This document shows, one piece after another, positions 30,262 through 45,200 of a stretch of 64,000 nucleotides of DNA; the first letter of the stretch is position 1, and the number at the start of each line of letters is the position of its first letter. The notes below the pieces were generated by a model. That model had not been told where the DNA came from. It made no database searches and was given only the letters and a program-made list of their open reading frames with translations. Location of the stretch: NCBI GenBank assembly GCA_947561715.1, contig OX387197.1, forward strand, positions 9,111,001 to 9,175,000, in the 5' to 3' direction. Source of the stretch: Ascidia mentula (lineage: Eukaryota; Chordata; Ascidiacea; Phlebobranchia; Ascidiidae). The position numbers were made by a program, and so were the translations under genes.

Positions 30262-33200
30262 ATGAAGTCAGTTCTTGGGCCATCCTCATCACGAAGGATT
30301 AAAAGCTTGAAAATACGAAATGGAAGAGGGACAGTTGGTTGGTCCTTGTTTCTTGTGTTAGGTTTTTTTTTTTCTTGCGAACAAAAATACGTAAATCAGC
30401 TTTGGCAATTATTATAGTGATGTACTTTAGACAAGATTGTAAGTATTTTTAAGCAACTTTTGTTTCTAGGACTAGATATGCGCCTCAAATAATGTTTTCA
30501 ACAATCAATATGTTGTTTGCACATTTTTATTGTCATGTAAAGAGTATTAGGTGTCTTACTACACTACAGCTGCAAGTAACATAATTGATTTTGTTAATGG
30601 GACATTACAGGTTTAAACAGTGTGTACACCTGTCTGCAGCTCTCATTGATTTTTATGGCTATTTTGCGCATACATTGTGATTTTGTTTAGCTTAAGATAT
30701 TTTAATTGTAGTTTTTGAGGTGGGGCTGAGTATGTTTTTTAACCCTATATGATCTTTGTTGTAATCTAATTACCACAAAATATTTGCAGGGCGTGCAGAT
30801 CATTTGGATGACATACCCTTGGACTTGACAAGAGGTGAGGCAAATTGTGCAAACTGTGTAAAGGTTTAGTCTAATGTTACTGGTTGCTGTTGTTGTTTCA
30901 GATCCCAATGACATACTGAAGGAAGTGCTGGTGAATATTTGCAGTAAACAAGGAGTCACTACTGCTCGAAAACTTGGCCACCTAAACAACCTAATCAAGG
31001 TAGTGTTTATATAATAAAACAACTTCACAGCTGATCATAACACTTAAGTTTGAATAATATCATGCGAAAAGATTCAAATTTTTAATTACATTTAATAACT
31101 TGAAATCTGGACAAGATACATAATGTCTCCTTAAAACGAAATTACAGCATATTTTTGCATGCAAGGAAAGCATTCATAATACAATCAGAGAATATGTATT
31201 CACATAATAAAGTAGTTTTATTGGAATAGGTTTTTTTTTAACATTTTTGCAAAACGTTTTTTGAATGAAACGAATTAAGTTAAAAGTGATCTATGAAGTG
31301 ATTGATAGCAACCTTTCCACATTTAAAAGTAGTTTTCATACAATACTGGTTATAGTTGTTCTGCAACTTGAACGATGAGTCACAGATCAAAATTCCAATG
31401 GAAGTTGTCATGTGTTGGTAAGTACAGCACTTGGATGTCTATTTTTGTGATAATTCACTGCTGTGTGAAAATAAATTACTTCTACAACATGAAATTACAG
31501 CACATGTGTAATAGTTAATTTTCTCAACTTCTACAATTAGTTTAACATTTTTGTATGCTCTACAGCCTAAAGGCCACCCTTGTATCAGATGTTAAAGAGG
31601 TTCGGGCAGCAGGTGTTCGAGCCTTGCGTTATCTAATCAACAGCAATGAAACCAAACAAATTTTTATGGATCTTAATTTGGATTACCTCATTACAAAGTA
31701 TGGTTATAAATTAATTAAAGGCTGTTAAGGCTCTATGACAGTCTGAATTAATAAAAAAAATGTTCACTTCAAAGAAACAATTTCTTTGAAAGGCACAAGG
31801 GAAAAGAGCCATTCAATAAAATTCCCTATAACAGTCTATGAGTCATCTGTAATATTGTGCCAATATGGTGCTTGAACAAATTATTCTGTCATTGCTTTGT
31901 TTACAGTATCAATATGGGCCAATTTAAAAACCTCTTTTCCTGGAAAATATTTTTGTCATTTCTTTTAAGTTAACAAAAAATTCTTTGACGGTTAATGTTG
32001 TGTGATTGAAGAATAAAAATAAAAAATGGATCAATTTAAAAACCAAAGGCCCCTGGCATCGCACACCATATCAATATGATTATATGTTAAATTCCACAAA
32101 GCGATCTGTGGACAGCTCAGATGGTGGATGTTTATTAAGAAAAAATATAATTTGACTAAAAAAGGCATCATCAGTTTCTCCAACTTATACAAATAAAATT
32201 ACTTTTTAGGCGAAATATATTTTTCTCAAAAAACATCCACCATCTCAGCTGTCCACACTAACAATATAGTAATTTGTGCAGTGATACAAGCTACATATTC
32301 TCCGCTTTCCATTGCAGATGTTTAGACATCAGTCATTTCAATGAAATAGAGAGAATTCAAGCCATTCGCCTGGTGCGCAAACTGGCCCATCTTAAGCAAA
32401 AACATTCAAATTTTGAGCCCGTGGTTCCACTGTCGTTGTTTGCCTGTATTGTGTCAGTGTCATTAGGTGGTGCTGAAGAGCGGGACCGTGTTTATCGTAC
32501 TTGTCTTGCAGTTTTATGCGAGTTAGGTAGGTTATGCACAGAACTGTTTTTCAAAAGTGGTATCAACAAGCTTTCACGTTCAAAAGTAATTTATCTCTTC
32601 ATTATCAAAGTTTATAGAATATTTTCATTGTCTTTGAAAATATAAATATATAAAATAACAAATTTGTATGTAACATTTTTTGCTTTTTAATTATACAAAA
32701 AATTTCCAACTAATTCCTGTCACTTTCAGCTGTTATCCAACCTTGGCTGCTGTTAAGGTGCAACGGTGTTCTAGCGATGATCAATGCAATTCTTGAGTGT
32801 CATATGTACCACCGCATCAGCGAGTGCCTCTGCATGAGCCTTATGCACCTCATAAACCACCCAACAATAAGGTGAAGGCTGTGCCATTGGCTTTATGCCA
32901 GATTTCCTTTCCAATTCCATTGTTTTGTGTGCAATTTCTCCACTATAGGATTTCAAATAGGTGGTACTGTAGTAGATCGTCTGGTTGCGAATGAAATCAT
33001 GATTTGGTGCTTAAACAAAAAAGCTCCCACCCAATTGTCATATTTGAAACTTATATATATATGTGAAATATACATTTATCGTGCTATAGAAAAAGGTACA
33101 CACATCCATGTTGTATATTTTTGTGTTCACAGAAAAAGCAACACTCGTGGATTAAATATGGGAAGCACTTTTGCTCCTTTCACTGAGTTGAATTACCGAC

Positions 33201-36200
33201 TTCACCCCGATGTTGAAGATTCAAAATTAAAGTAAAAACTTTACTTTTCTTGAGAAACTTTACTTCAGAATTTTTTTTGTTCCAAATCATAAAATATATG
33301 TATAATATGTAAAAGGATTCATTTATGTTTAAAATACATGTATCCTTTTGTTGTCTTAATTAGTTGTGTTACATGTGAACAATATTAACTATCCGTAGCA
33401 AAGAGATGTAAGCATGCACATTTTTTAACACTCATATACTTTTTATAACAGAGAAGAACAAGAGATGAGGTTTAATGCAAGCAAAATGTCCATTGTTTCA
33501 CTTCTCCGTACTTGGTCGGGATTATTACATGTTTGTAACTCACCAAACATGATCCGCTCATTTGCGGAGGCGTTACTTATTCCAAGTCCCAGTGTTAGAG
33601 TGAGTTGACAGTTTGCATTTAACAAAATAATTTGGCAGTAGATTGCACTGATTGGTGCCACAATTTGCTGCCTAAAATACTTCTTACTTCAAGCGATCAT
33701 ATTATGAACTAAATTGTTTGTTTGTCTTGGCACCGATACACTCAGTTAGATTAAACCAAAAAAATCTGTATTTTCCCAAACATTTTTTATTCTTTAAATA
33801 ACTAACTCACCCTTTAATTATATATATGCAGGCATGGTTTATCTTTTTGTTCATTTATACTTTGTGTAACCTATACTATCTTTAAAAACTACAGAGAGGA
33901 ATTATGTTGGTGCTTTGTGATTTGTTTTATTTCAATGAACTGACTTGGACTGATGACTTCGACGTGGCTTTGAATCGTGCAGGTTTGATGCCCTTCTTTT
34001 TTTATAAAATCACTTTTTGTTGCATAAGTTCTTGGCGACACGTTTTTCGTGTGAAACATGACAATGTTAACAACAGAATGGACAAGGCTTTTTATTCTCA
34101 GGACTTTTCATCTGTGCAGTATATTTGTGAAACTGCGCTGCATCCATAAATAAGTGATAGAAATATAAAACTGTATATACATTTTTACTATGGGTAAAAA
34201 GCACAAGACTGTAGTCATGCACATTTATGCATTTATCTCTAGCTCCTGGAAACTTTAAAGACAATTGGAGATTATCAGATGGATTTGTTGTGGCTGAAGG
34301 AAAATGCTTGCTACCAGTGCGTGCTGTCGCCAGACCAGATCTGGTGGACAGTCATCTGGCAATTCTCCTGCTTGCATTTCTAAAACAAGGACTTTTAAAG
34401 GTAAGTTCTACTTAAATGAAAATACACAATGTGGTTTCCATGTATTTTGAAACTATTTTTTTATTGTAAAAGATTGTAAAAAAAGTAATTGTATGTTATG
34501 CATTTTTTTAACAGTTTTAAGAGCTTGACTTTGTTATCATAGTCATGTAATGTAACCAATGAAACCAAACTTCAATTCAAGTTATATTTGCTTATGTTAT
34601 TTTGGTAACAGTGCCTGACTGCTGTTGCTCTCTCGTCTGATTCTTATTCTGCGGTGGCTGCCACTGTTATCCTGGGCAAGATCCTGCACCTTTCCAGTCA
34701 GTTGTTGCCTAGTGACAGTAGTGACTCGTGGAGGTGGCACTTGCCCCATCTGCTCAGTGATGGCATGGAGGACCTGCCATTGGAAGACCAACTGTAAGTT
34801 TTTATTTTTCGTCACCTTCCCGTTTCGACGAACATGCCTTTTTTCTCACAGCAGCTGTGTTAGCTGTAACTTCTGGCAATGTTGCCAGAAGAACAGACTA
34901 TTAAATTACAATATGCCTGGCAGCAACAGAAACATTATATTTGTAACTTTTTTGTTTGCATTTTTTATATTATTCCTCTTTAATTAGACGATTTTCGTGT
35001 GGTAAATCGATTCTCGTACTTATACTTGGTTGGTCGTTTGCTTTTAAAGGAAATCAGTTTGGAACTTTTTCAAGTTTCGTGTGTTGGTCTGTATGCAAAA
35101 CAGTCACTGTTTACGCTTCCATTGCGCTATCTTAATGATCGTTTTGTTTTGTCGCGTGCAAAACAGCGACTCCTTGCATAATTTATGATTTGATTCATAG
35201 TTTCAAGTGAGGAACCATTTTGGGCGGCGTTAGGTTACGTCCAACAGATGCTTCATTGGTTCCGTCAACACTTTTAGGACGAAATGTATTTCTTTTCTAC
35301 ATCGTTTGTTGTCGCTGCCCTTTGTTTCCATACGTTTCCATATTGAATATTTACATATAATTGTGTCCTGAAAATGACGTCACGTTGTTGTGCGGATTGT
35401 TTTCAGTTCAACTACCATCGCTAATGTCATCATATGCATCCGCCACATGCTTGGTTAAAAACATTTTCCAATGTTTGGAAAACCGGTTTGAGTTGGTTTA
35501 ACCGAGTTCGATCGCGGACTAATCTATTTATGCGTTCCTGTAAATTCGGTGGAATCGGTTAAACTCCTCTGGAGCGCACTTTTTGTGGCGTCTGTAATCC
35601 CAAAACAACGTGCACGGCTTGTTGCGCATGCAAATGGCATTCCAAGCTTCCGCGATAATGTACCGGGCGCAGCAAGCCTCCGGTGGGTTTCCTCATCCAA
35701 TCGGTAAATGCATTTTACCGAATTCCAGAGGGGCTGTCATTTGCCCTGAAGCGCATCTGCTTTTAGGCTAAAGACGTATTTTTCATGGAATCTAAAGCTC
35801 ATGAGATGGTTTGTGACGTAAACTACTTATTGTCAGTCTGGATTTACGCAATGAATTTGGTTCGAGGGGAATTCTTAAAAGACATAAATATCAGTTTAAA
35901 TTTGCTGTTTTGTGCATGTTATATTCCTGGTACATCAGCCACAGAGTGTATACGTCATTGCTTACACGACTAAAATGCCACGGACCCGCACAAGATCCTA
36001 CGTATCCACACTGGAGTGGAATGGTTATAAATAAAAATACATTGTTTGTAGTTAATCTCCAAAAAAAAAACGTTTTGAAAACATCAGGATGGTCGCTAAG
36101 TCTATATTTTTCTTAGTTTCCCCTTTGCCTGTTTGCTGCATTCACCTTAACAGTAATTAGTGTATACACCGTCGCAGCTCCAATGTCGGTTATTTACTTG

Positions 36201-39200
36201 TGTACAATGGCGCCATTATCTTTCTGCTGCAGGCGAATCAACGTGACAGTCAAGCAGCTGCAGGAAATTCACATGATGGAAACGAACAAGACACCAAACT
36301 GCTACAGTCTCTACCTTACTCAACTCATTCAGGATCTTCCCAGAGATCATTGCTCGCCCAGGTTGGTACAGTATAGTTTTATGGGCATTCGTATTTAAAA
36401 AGCCTGTATTTCATGTTGGTTGCGGTTAAATTATGATTGTCAGTGGTTAAATCAACGCTGCAGAGAAACCAAAAGTATTTGGGCCTAATTGTATGTTGCA
36501 ATTCCTGTACAGTCGATATATTGCGCTTAATCGCAAACCGGCTTGGACAGAACTGCCGCAAGACCGCGTAAACCTCGTTGCACGTTTTGAACCAGCGCGA
36601 ACCTTGCGGCATCCACACTCTCGAAGCTATCCCGCGCCACCCACCGAATCCTGCAGCCAAACTAAATGCAAAACACTGCGCACTGTTTTGTACCGACATG
36701 ACCGGGTTACTGCGTTCTTGAGGCGATTTCCCAGTTCGGTGCGGTTGGAGAATATTGTTCTTTGTCCAATATAAAATGTAGATTGGAAAATCGAATACAA
36801 AAGCGAGACTGTGGTTTCCTGGTTTATCAATACCTTAACAGGAGAAACGACAAGAAACCCTTGCCCGTTTTGATAATGGTTTATCGTATTTTAAAGGGTT
36901 TTACAATATTGTTTTGTATACAACTGTTGGAATTTACCTCTGAATGTTTCATGCTTGTTGTATCCCCTTCCATTGCACAATTTTGTGTTTTGCTTTTTGA
37001 CCTAAACTGTTGATCGTACTTTCCTTGACTCAGCCCGGGAAACAAAAAGTGGGTGTGCTGTCTTTAATTGCATTTCTACTCATCCCCTGGTACCGAGGCT
37101 TCACACACGTAAACAGGCTCTTGTAAGCCGTCCCGTAGACAAGAGTTTCGACAAAAACTTTACGCTGCAGCGAATTTCGTTCCGTGATAAATTTTTAAAG
37201 TCTTCATCCATTTGTCGTAGGAGGATTTCGATGGCGGGACTTACCCCGTCCAGGGGTCGTTCTGGTAGTACGTCATCACTCGATCCACTCATGTCTCCCA
37301 CGACTTTCTCTATTATACGTCGTCATCGCACTCTCAATTTGATGCGAGATTTTACCGAGGACAACACCCTATCCGCTGTCAAGAATACCAGGGTAAGCGG
37401 TTTGTATTCACGCATCTCAAGGTCTGCGTGCGATTTAACTCGGTTTGAGAAGTTGTTTTGGTGGTTTCGATGTTCAGCTTCTTGCAGTTACCGAATTGTC
37501 GTTACATTATTTTTCCATTTCTTTATATTTTGGGGACTGTATGGTATGTTATGTACGCCAGGTAACCGTTTCACTATTTGCTTCGGTAGTAAGGCTACAG
37601 GAGCACAGCATATTCATTCCTAATAGCGCTTTAAGACGTCCGTCACATCTTCAGTTTCAGTTGAAATGAACTTGGCCCTGGCGTATCGTGGGCGTGGCGT
37701 TTTGTTTACAGCTGAAGTGTTCGAGGAAGGGTCGGACCGTCTCGAGTTGCTGGTGAGGGTCTCGCGTCGCGCGTGTAATATGTTTGAGCGAACAGACGCT
37801 TTCCCTTTATGCTGTGTTTCGTTTTTACCTTTGTCTCGGTTTTGAAACCAGGATTTTTGTTTTAAGTGACTCAGAAAACATGCAAAAAAATTCAACGCAT
37901 AGCTTTGGCCCAAAATATAGCAAAAATTGCAGCAAATATCCATACATCAGTGTAAGCAGGCTTTATAAATATTTCAAGGTTAGAACTGTCACTTGAAATG
38001 TAAACGGTACCGAAATGTTGGTCAGCTACAAGTGCGAAAAAAAGTAGATTTCTACTTAATGTAGATCCTTGAACAAAACAAACCAACCAAACAACATTTA
38101 ACACAACCACCAGCAAACCATCGTCATCCACGGCCATGCACAGCATTGATTTTGCCACCCAGTTAGAGGCAGACGCTTCAGACGTTCATGTCATGACACT
38201 GATGAACCTTTGGCAGTCAGTTACCAGTGCGAAAAACGGCGGCAACAATACCACGGGCAACTGCTGTTGCCGCTGTTCCTACCCACTTCCTTTTATTGGC
38301 TGCTGTCATCCTTGGTTTTCTCAATGAGCTGTCGGGCGAGCTCGCCGCCCTCGGGTAGCCGAGCATTTTGTTTATCACCGCGGAACGCGACTGCGGATCG
38401 ATGTCGTCACGTGACCGGCTAGACGCGCGCTTCTCGCTTTGGAATTTTGTTTTCGCCCGTTTCCGCTCCTCCCCAGTGCGACTGCGCCCACGTTCTAACG
38501 TTTGTAGAATTTGCCTGGCCAGGCTTCAGCCAGTCCGCCTGTTGAATAAAATTCGTGACCGAGCGGATATTTGCTTTCTGCTGGGTCGATTTGCTGGAAA
38601 TCGGTTGTTTTCGTCCCGCCCTGATGTAACCCCGAGGTACGGGTCTGTTTTTGCGACGCTGGGGTTACTCCGTGTCATGCGGTCGCCAAAACAGGCTGGT
38701 GTCAAGTTCGCGGTTCCTCTCATCGCGACGCCGTGTCCTTGTACAGAGTGAAGAGAGAGAAACACAGTCGACGTAAACACGGGTTATAAGGTCGCATTTG
38801 TTGGTTCTGTGTTGTAAACTGGTTTAATGTCAATATTCTAAACGTTGTGCCGAAAGTGGATGCGTTCCGAGTACCTCGTGATATCATGACATTGATAAAA
38901 ATGGCGCGCTGTCAAAGTGTGTGTTTTTTTCTTTTTAAATGTGATAAATTTTCGGTTAAATACGTATCATGCAGCACCGGTAAATAAAAATTCAATTAAT
39001 ACACGCGATGGTTTCAAAATGCTTGTCAACGTTGGCAACTTCCTCCATGCCAAAGTAAGCACGCCGTTTGTAACGACACAAAAGTGATTGAACGTTGAAA
39101 CAGTTTCAAAATAGCCAAGGTGCTGGCGTAGTGAGTGACCTAAAGTTGGACCGTGGACTTGACGTGACCCTTCTACTTCCACTCACAGGTTCTCGCCACT

Positions 39201-42200
39201 AAGGAGAACCGCGAGTGGGACTGGGAGGCGTTGGAATGCCTCTTCCTCTCTCCGCCTTCCGCTTCCTTCCTCCGTGGAGTTGGAACCGACGACACATTGC
39301 GTCGATTCTACCGCCGACTCATCTACTTCTACCTGCCGGCGAGCAAATTATTCAGCGCAACAGATCTGTCCAAAGACGGCGTGCCTGATCACAACCGGTA
39401 AGCGGTAACTGCACTTCCACGAAACGGAGTCGCGCCTGTTCGCCTGGGAATTAGTTTTATTAAACATGTGGCGTGTTGTGTGTTCCTCGCGGAGATGCAG
39501 CTGCAGGTGCTCTTTGTAGTTGTTAAAATCACTTGTGGGCTCGAGTTTAAATTTTAATTTTTTGCATTTTTGGTGTCATCTGACACTTATCACGGAAGAT
39601 TCCAACACATTATCCAACCTTACTGCTAAATATCCCGTTTTTACATTGGCCATTATTTTTCACATTATTCAAATCTACCTGTCAGCAGCGAAATATCTAA
39701 AACATATTTGCATACATGCAAAATAAGAATATGTTGAGATGAAACTATTTCAACTCTTGGCTCTGCACTACAGTCAAACAAATCTCAAATGATGACGTCG
39801 CTGCCTGGCACCTTTGTTAGGCGAACTGTTGTCACGTGATTGGGACTATAGTGCGTTTCACTTGCTTGTTCGACGACGGGTCTAGCCTGTTCGGTCAGCA
39901 ACCAATTACCATCATTTCATTATATAGACACGATCGATAATATGTCAGCCAGCAACTTCATAGCTGTGGTGTTCATTTTCAAGATCATGCGTTCTGAGTA
40001 TCTTGCATGAAAACCGTAAATATTCTTCAAATATTTGTCTCTTTTTAAAGAGTCATGTTTTTATCCGAAACATCGGTTGGTCAAGCGAGTATGAATTTAA
40101 CTGTGTTTTTTCGCGTAGCAAATTCGTCACCACGGCTTGCTATATGATGCAGTTCCTCGCCCACTCGGACGAAGAAGGACAGAGATTGCTGAAAAACTTG
40201 GTCACCGCCATCGTTGAATCGCTACCTGAGGTAAAACGGCATGTGTATTAATGATCGGAAATTTGCGCAGTACTCAATACAAGTGTGTGCTTGGTATGTT
40301 GCGGTTGCTAATTGCTCGGCGTGCGCTTGTACTGCGTGACCGACTTTGCCTGGAGTCGTGAGCCAAATGACGACAGCGGGCGGCTAGGAAATTTATGTGA
40401 ACGCATATCGCGGTTTGCGTTTGCTCACGTTTTAACCGGGTTTGTGACCTTCATGTGTTTATTCGCGTTCAAGGGAATTTCCCGCTCGTGACGCCGTAGT
40501 TTTAATGAATTTTTTTTGTTTGGAAATTTTTATTTGGAAACTTAACCGATATTATTTAAAAAAGTGAAACTGTAATAAAAACAACGCAGAGTCACTGATC
40601 AATTTCGAAATCTTGCATTAACTTCCTGGAAGTACAATTTTCCAAACTTTTCCATTCAAAGAATGTCATTTTTTACGTAAATACAAACATAACATGTTAA
40701 GCGTTAAGTGGGGTTGTTTTTAATGCAGATATCGAGCGAGGCGTCTGGATACAGCAAGTCCGTCGGTTCGCTGGCGGTAACTTGCAGCAGGGAATACTTT
40801 CTCATCCTCGGTGCTTTGTCATGTGATCCGAGGGGAGATCAGGTGCTGGGATATAGCAAGGCTTACCACTAGTAAGTTCTACTCATGCAGAATTTACAGA
40901 ATTTAAATTGAAGTGTTTCAATAACAACGTAAGTGAAATAAATGCACTTAGGCGAGGAACGAAAAATTTTATGTAAATAGGATAATCACCGATTTTTGTA
41001 CATAACTTTTGTACAACCATGCTCTATTTTCACTCAAAAAATATTGGCTCTACTGCTCTTTTTTGGCGTTCAATTTTTCAATTTCACTGAATAAAATACA
41101 GCTATCACACATTTCACGTTGTTGGGAATGTTGTATGTTAATTCGTATTCGAGGTCGTCATCAGCAACTTTAAATTAATTCCGTTGTCGATTGCCAGCGC
41201 GGCGACGCCACCGAAACTACACCAGTAACTTACTAATTTGGTATCCTACAGCTTTTTGGGTCTTGCTTCGGAAACCACCCACGAAAACCTCGTTAAGTTG
41301 ATGGTGTCGAGTTTGCATTATGCAGAGGACAGTCCTTCCCGAGCTGTGCTTAACAAAGTACTCACAACCTGTAACGAAGTAAGCCTATACATTTCATGTT
41401 ATCCTTATTTTTTTCTTTATTGGTTACTGCAAAAGAGAATCTTTACCTTTGAAACTGTGCTTCATGATTGCACTTGAAACGAATAATGATAATTTGTTTT
41501 TTTCTAAAATTCATGAAAAGAGTTGCAGACGATGAGCGTTAAAGCGATTTTTCATAATAGAAGCCAGACTGACGCTGATCTTTTTTTTTGAGTTTTTTTG
41601 ATATCTGACAAGTAAGGACAATCCCGTCGGTCACCGCCTAGCAGAACAAGCTGATTCCCGTTGCTTTATGACATTTCCTCTACTTGTAATACGTTTTATT
41701 TCTCAGTATTAAGCGATGGAGTTTGGAAACAGTAAAAATTGTCAAAACACATCTGTTGAAAACAAGCTTTTGTTCCCTGCGAGACGTACACTAATAAAAT
41801 ACATCATAAACGAATCAACTCTATAGAATTGTTTTGAGACCTTTTGCCCCCTTTCCAGGCCGGTCGTTTGTATGCCACCGGGTTTTTGCGCGTTCTCCTT
41901 CGTGCCAACTGTCCTGGGTTCCAGAGCTGGGGAACTGATCTTCTCACGAATCAACTCTTCGACAAAAGCAACGAAGTGGCCGCCGAAGCACTCGATATTC
42001 TCCACGAGGCTTGCGACGATCGGGTGAGCATGTTTACTGTGTTGTTATATGCCAACGCAGTGATGGTTTGTTTGTATTGATTTGTAATGTTTGATTTTGT
42101 CTCTTTCACGGTTTCGTGCTAGATCAGATCGACGTAAACGTTCCACAAGCAGGTTTCAAAAATATTTTATTCAAACAAAGATGATTTGCAAATGGAAATT

Positions 42201-45200
42201 AAACAAGCATACAAATCTGCGCTGCCGAAAAGTTGCGGACGGATTGCATTCTAATTTCTTCAAAAAACAAACATCAAAAATTTCGATCGAAACCACATTT
42301 AATTAGCGCCAATCTAAATGCGTCATAGTTCGTGAATGGTGTTAAAATGACATAAATCGTTTCCGACCCAAGGCTGTTTGTACAATTTCAAAACATTGCA
42401 TGAATGATAATATGTTGGATAAATTTAGACATTGTCAAGCAACTGTGTTCAAAGCGTTTTGGAGCCGTAACCACAAAGGCGCTTGATTTAATTCAAAAGC
42501 AGCTTTTAGTGAGTTGGTCACAGTGGGGGTCTGGCCGTGTTGTGACACCGCAGTCTATTGTGCATAATTCCCAAGCGACGTCCAAACTAGATTGCTTATT
42601 TGCATACATTACCGTTCCGTTTTGCGGGATGTCGACACGTTATTAATCAACCGCATGTTAGGCCATGTCACGAACTTTTGGCCATGTTACGAACTTGGGA
42701 GGCGTGAATATCGTCAGGGGCACTTATTCCTGCGCTGTGTTGGAAAAGTAAAAGCACTGTTTGAATGTGTGAGTGTCTGTAGACACCAAAGAACTGAAGC
42801 TGTTACGATTATAAGTGAATGTGGCGAAAAATAATTAAACTTTTAACCCCTGCCATTTTTCTGCTTCAATTCCACGATAGGCGTCGATACATTACCTTAA
42901 ACATAGCACGTAACTAGATGAACGTTAAAACTTTTATTGGTGCCTAATCTGTTTTAATTTCTGCATTACTTGTACGTTTGTTTCCTGTAGTTTATAACAG
43001 CAAATACAAGTATACTTTGTTCAAATTAGTAGCTTTGAAACTTCGGATGTTGCGGTGATTTAACGTGGGACAACCTACCTTACATCGTTTAAAATATCGA
43101 CACTTCTGCAGGAATATTTGCATGCTGTCGTCACCCTGCGCCCAACTCTTCTCCACCTGGGGGAGCGCGGAGTCATTCTTGTCTGTCGGTTCCTTTCGGA
43201 TCCGGACGGATTCGATTACTACCTTCACAATCGATACCTCGCAAGAGAACTGGACAGGTTTGACCTTTTAGGCTGAAGTCTGAAGTAAAAATAAAAGTAT
43301 TATTTAAATTTCCATTGGAATAATTATGGATGTTGGACTGGTGTTCGTTTCGAACCGGAATATTATATCTTTCTTTTTTTTGTCCCATTCGGCTGCTCGG
43401 TAATTACGGCACGTAGTATTTTTGTGTTGTACCTAATTCTTATTCCTTTGTTGGCTACGGCAGGTGGTGGGAATCTTACAATGAGAGGTATGTCATCCAT
43501 GTGGAGGAACTTCTTAAGTTGTCACTAACTACTTACGAACGACCAAACAAAGAAGAGGGATTTGTGCGCAGGAGTGGATACCGGTATGTTTGTAACCTCG
43601 TGTCTGAGAGTATTTCTTCATTTGGTAATAAGTATTACAGATCAAACACGTTTAACATAGTATTTTGGCGAAGGCACAATCGCTTGTGTTTTGTGGATTA
43701 ACTTTTTTTTCAGAATTATGTATTTTATGTCTGCCATTCACAAGGCAAACAATCTCCTTAACGTTATCTTTCCTTCCGCAAAGATAAAATTACCCCATAT
43801 TCTATCCAGTACAATATAATTCATTTCACAAAATCATTGGCACAAAGAAAATTATTACACCAGAATGCATAGAACTGGTTTGTGATGAAGCATTTACATG
43901 AATGTAAACTCACACCCTTGATCAAACAACATGGGATTCAAAACTTTACTAAAGATCCCCCATCATTAATTCTGGGAAATGGTTGATTCGGTACATCCAA
44001 GAAAAGTAATTTAAAAACATGGCTGTTTGTACACGCTTTCAACGACCAGCTTTCTTTTAAAGTTATCCTCAAACATAATCTTGTAACTGTTTGTGTATTT
44101 TACTAGTTGTAAACCCGAGCAAATTGATCCACAGAAAAGGTCGACAGTCTGTCTACCTTCCCGCCCATCTCTACGGTGAGTTGTGTCGTCTTGAGAAAGG
44201 TGTCAAAGTTGTTGTGGAAGAGGAAGTCGCTCCCCGCCTGACCAAAATCCTGCGCACCATGATCAAGGAAGATGCGGATCGTCATCTGCTCAAGGAAGGA
44301 GCTCGAAGCAAGGAGGAGGAGGCTCAGAGGCTCGTGAAGATGAAGAGTTGTCTGTGGGCCTTGGTAAGAATTAGGGCCTAGGAATGGAATGTGGATTTTT
44401 ACCAATGTAAAACGTCGAAGTGATCATGTATATATGGAAGACAACATGTGCGTGTGTGTGGTATTTTCACTGTCTTGATGATGCTCTCTGGTTTCGAAAT
44501 TAATTCGGCAACAGTTAACCGATAAAGCTGAAATCGTAATTAAATGCCGTAAAAAGTAACCGGTTCGACAACTTAAATTTAATGCCACACATTTTGGCTG
44601 CTCAATGGGCTTTCAGTATAACACGCAGAATATATTTCGGCGATGGTTTTCAGCAACTGGACATTATTTACACGAAATTTGCTAAACTTGCCAACTTTCT
44701 TCTTTTGTCATGCAAAGGCTCACATCGGATCCACTGCGCTGGGACTTCCCCTCCTGCAAGGGTGCGACTGCTTGCCTCTATTCACAAAACTTGCCACCGA
44801 ATCGCATCAAGCATCTGTGCGGGGGACGAGCATTTACTGCATCAACTGCATCGCCCAAACCATTCCCGGCGTCGAGGCGATTCGAGAGCTTGGATGGAAG
44901 GTGGGTTGGTTTGTTGGCATAGTGGTTGAAATTGTGATTGGGTTTGTCGGTTTGAAATGTTTGCTGGTTATTGGCGCCGTCTGGATTTTGTTCAAACATT
45001 GAAATAATTTATTTGGTGTTTGTGGTGGAAGCAGAGCATGCAAGTTAAAGCACAATAATGCGCAGAAAACGAGTCAAAGCCAGCACGTAAAACTTAGTAC
45101 GACAGTTTAAATATTATTATGTACTGAAACTATTTTCGTAACCCTCAAACCGTACGTGTAAATCCCACACCTGAAAGTTGTTCAACGAAGAGTTGCTCCC

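Noticed and set aside
38368-38751. A 127-codon open frame within RICTOR intron 14.
   Set aside because: It lies in the CpG-dense island, is Arg/Pro/Leu-rich as expected from composition alone, and cannot be joined in phase to the neighbouring RICTOR exons without disrupting the conserved NTR|VLATKENREW junction.
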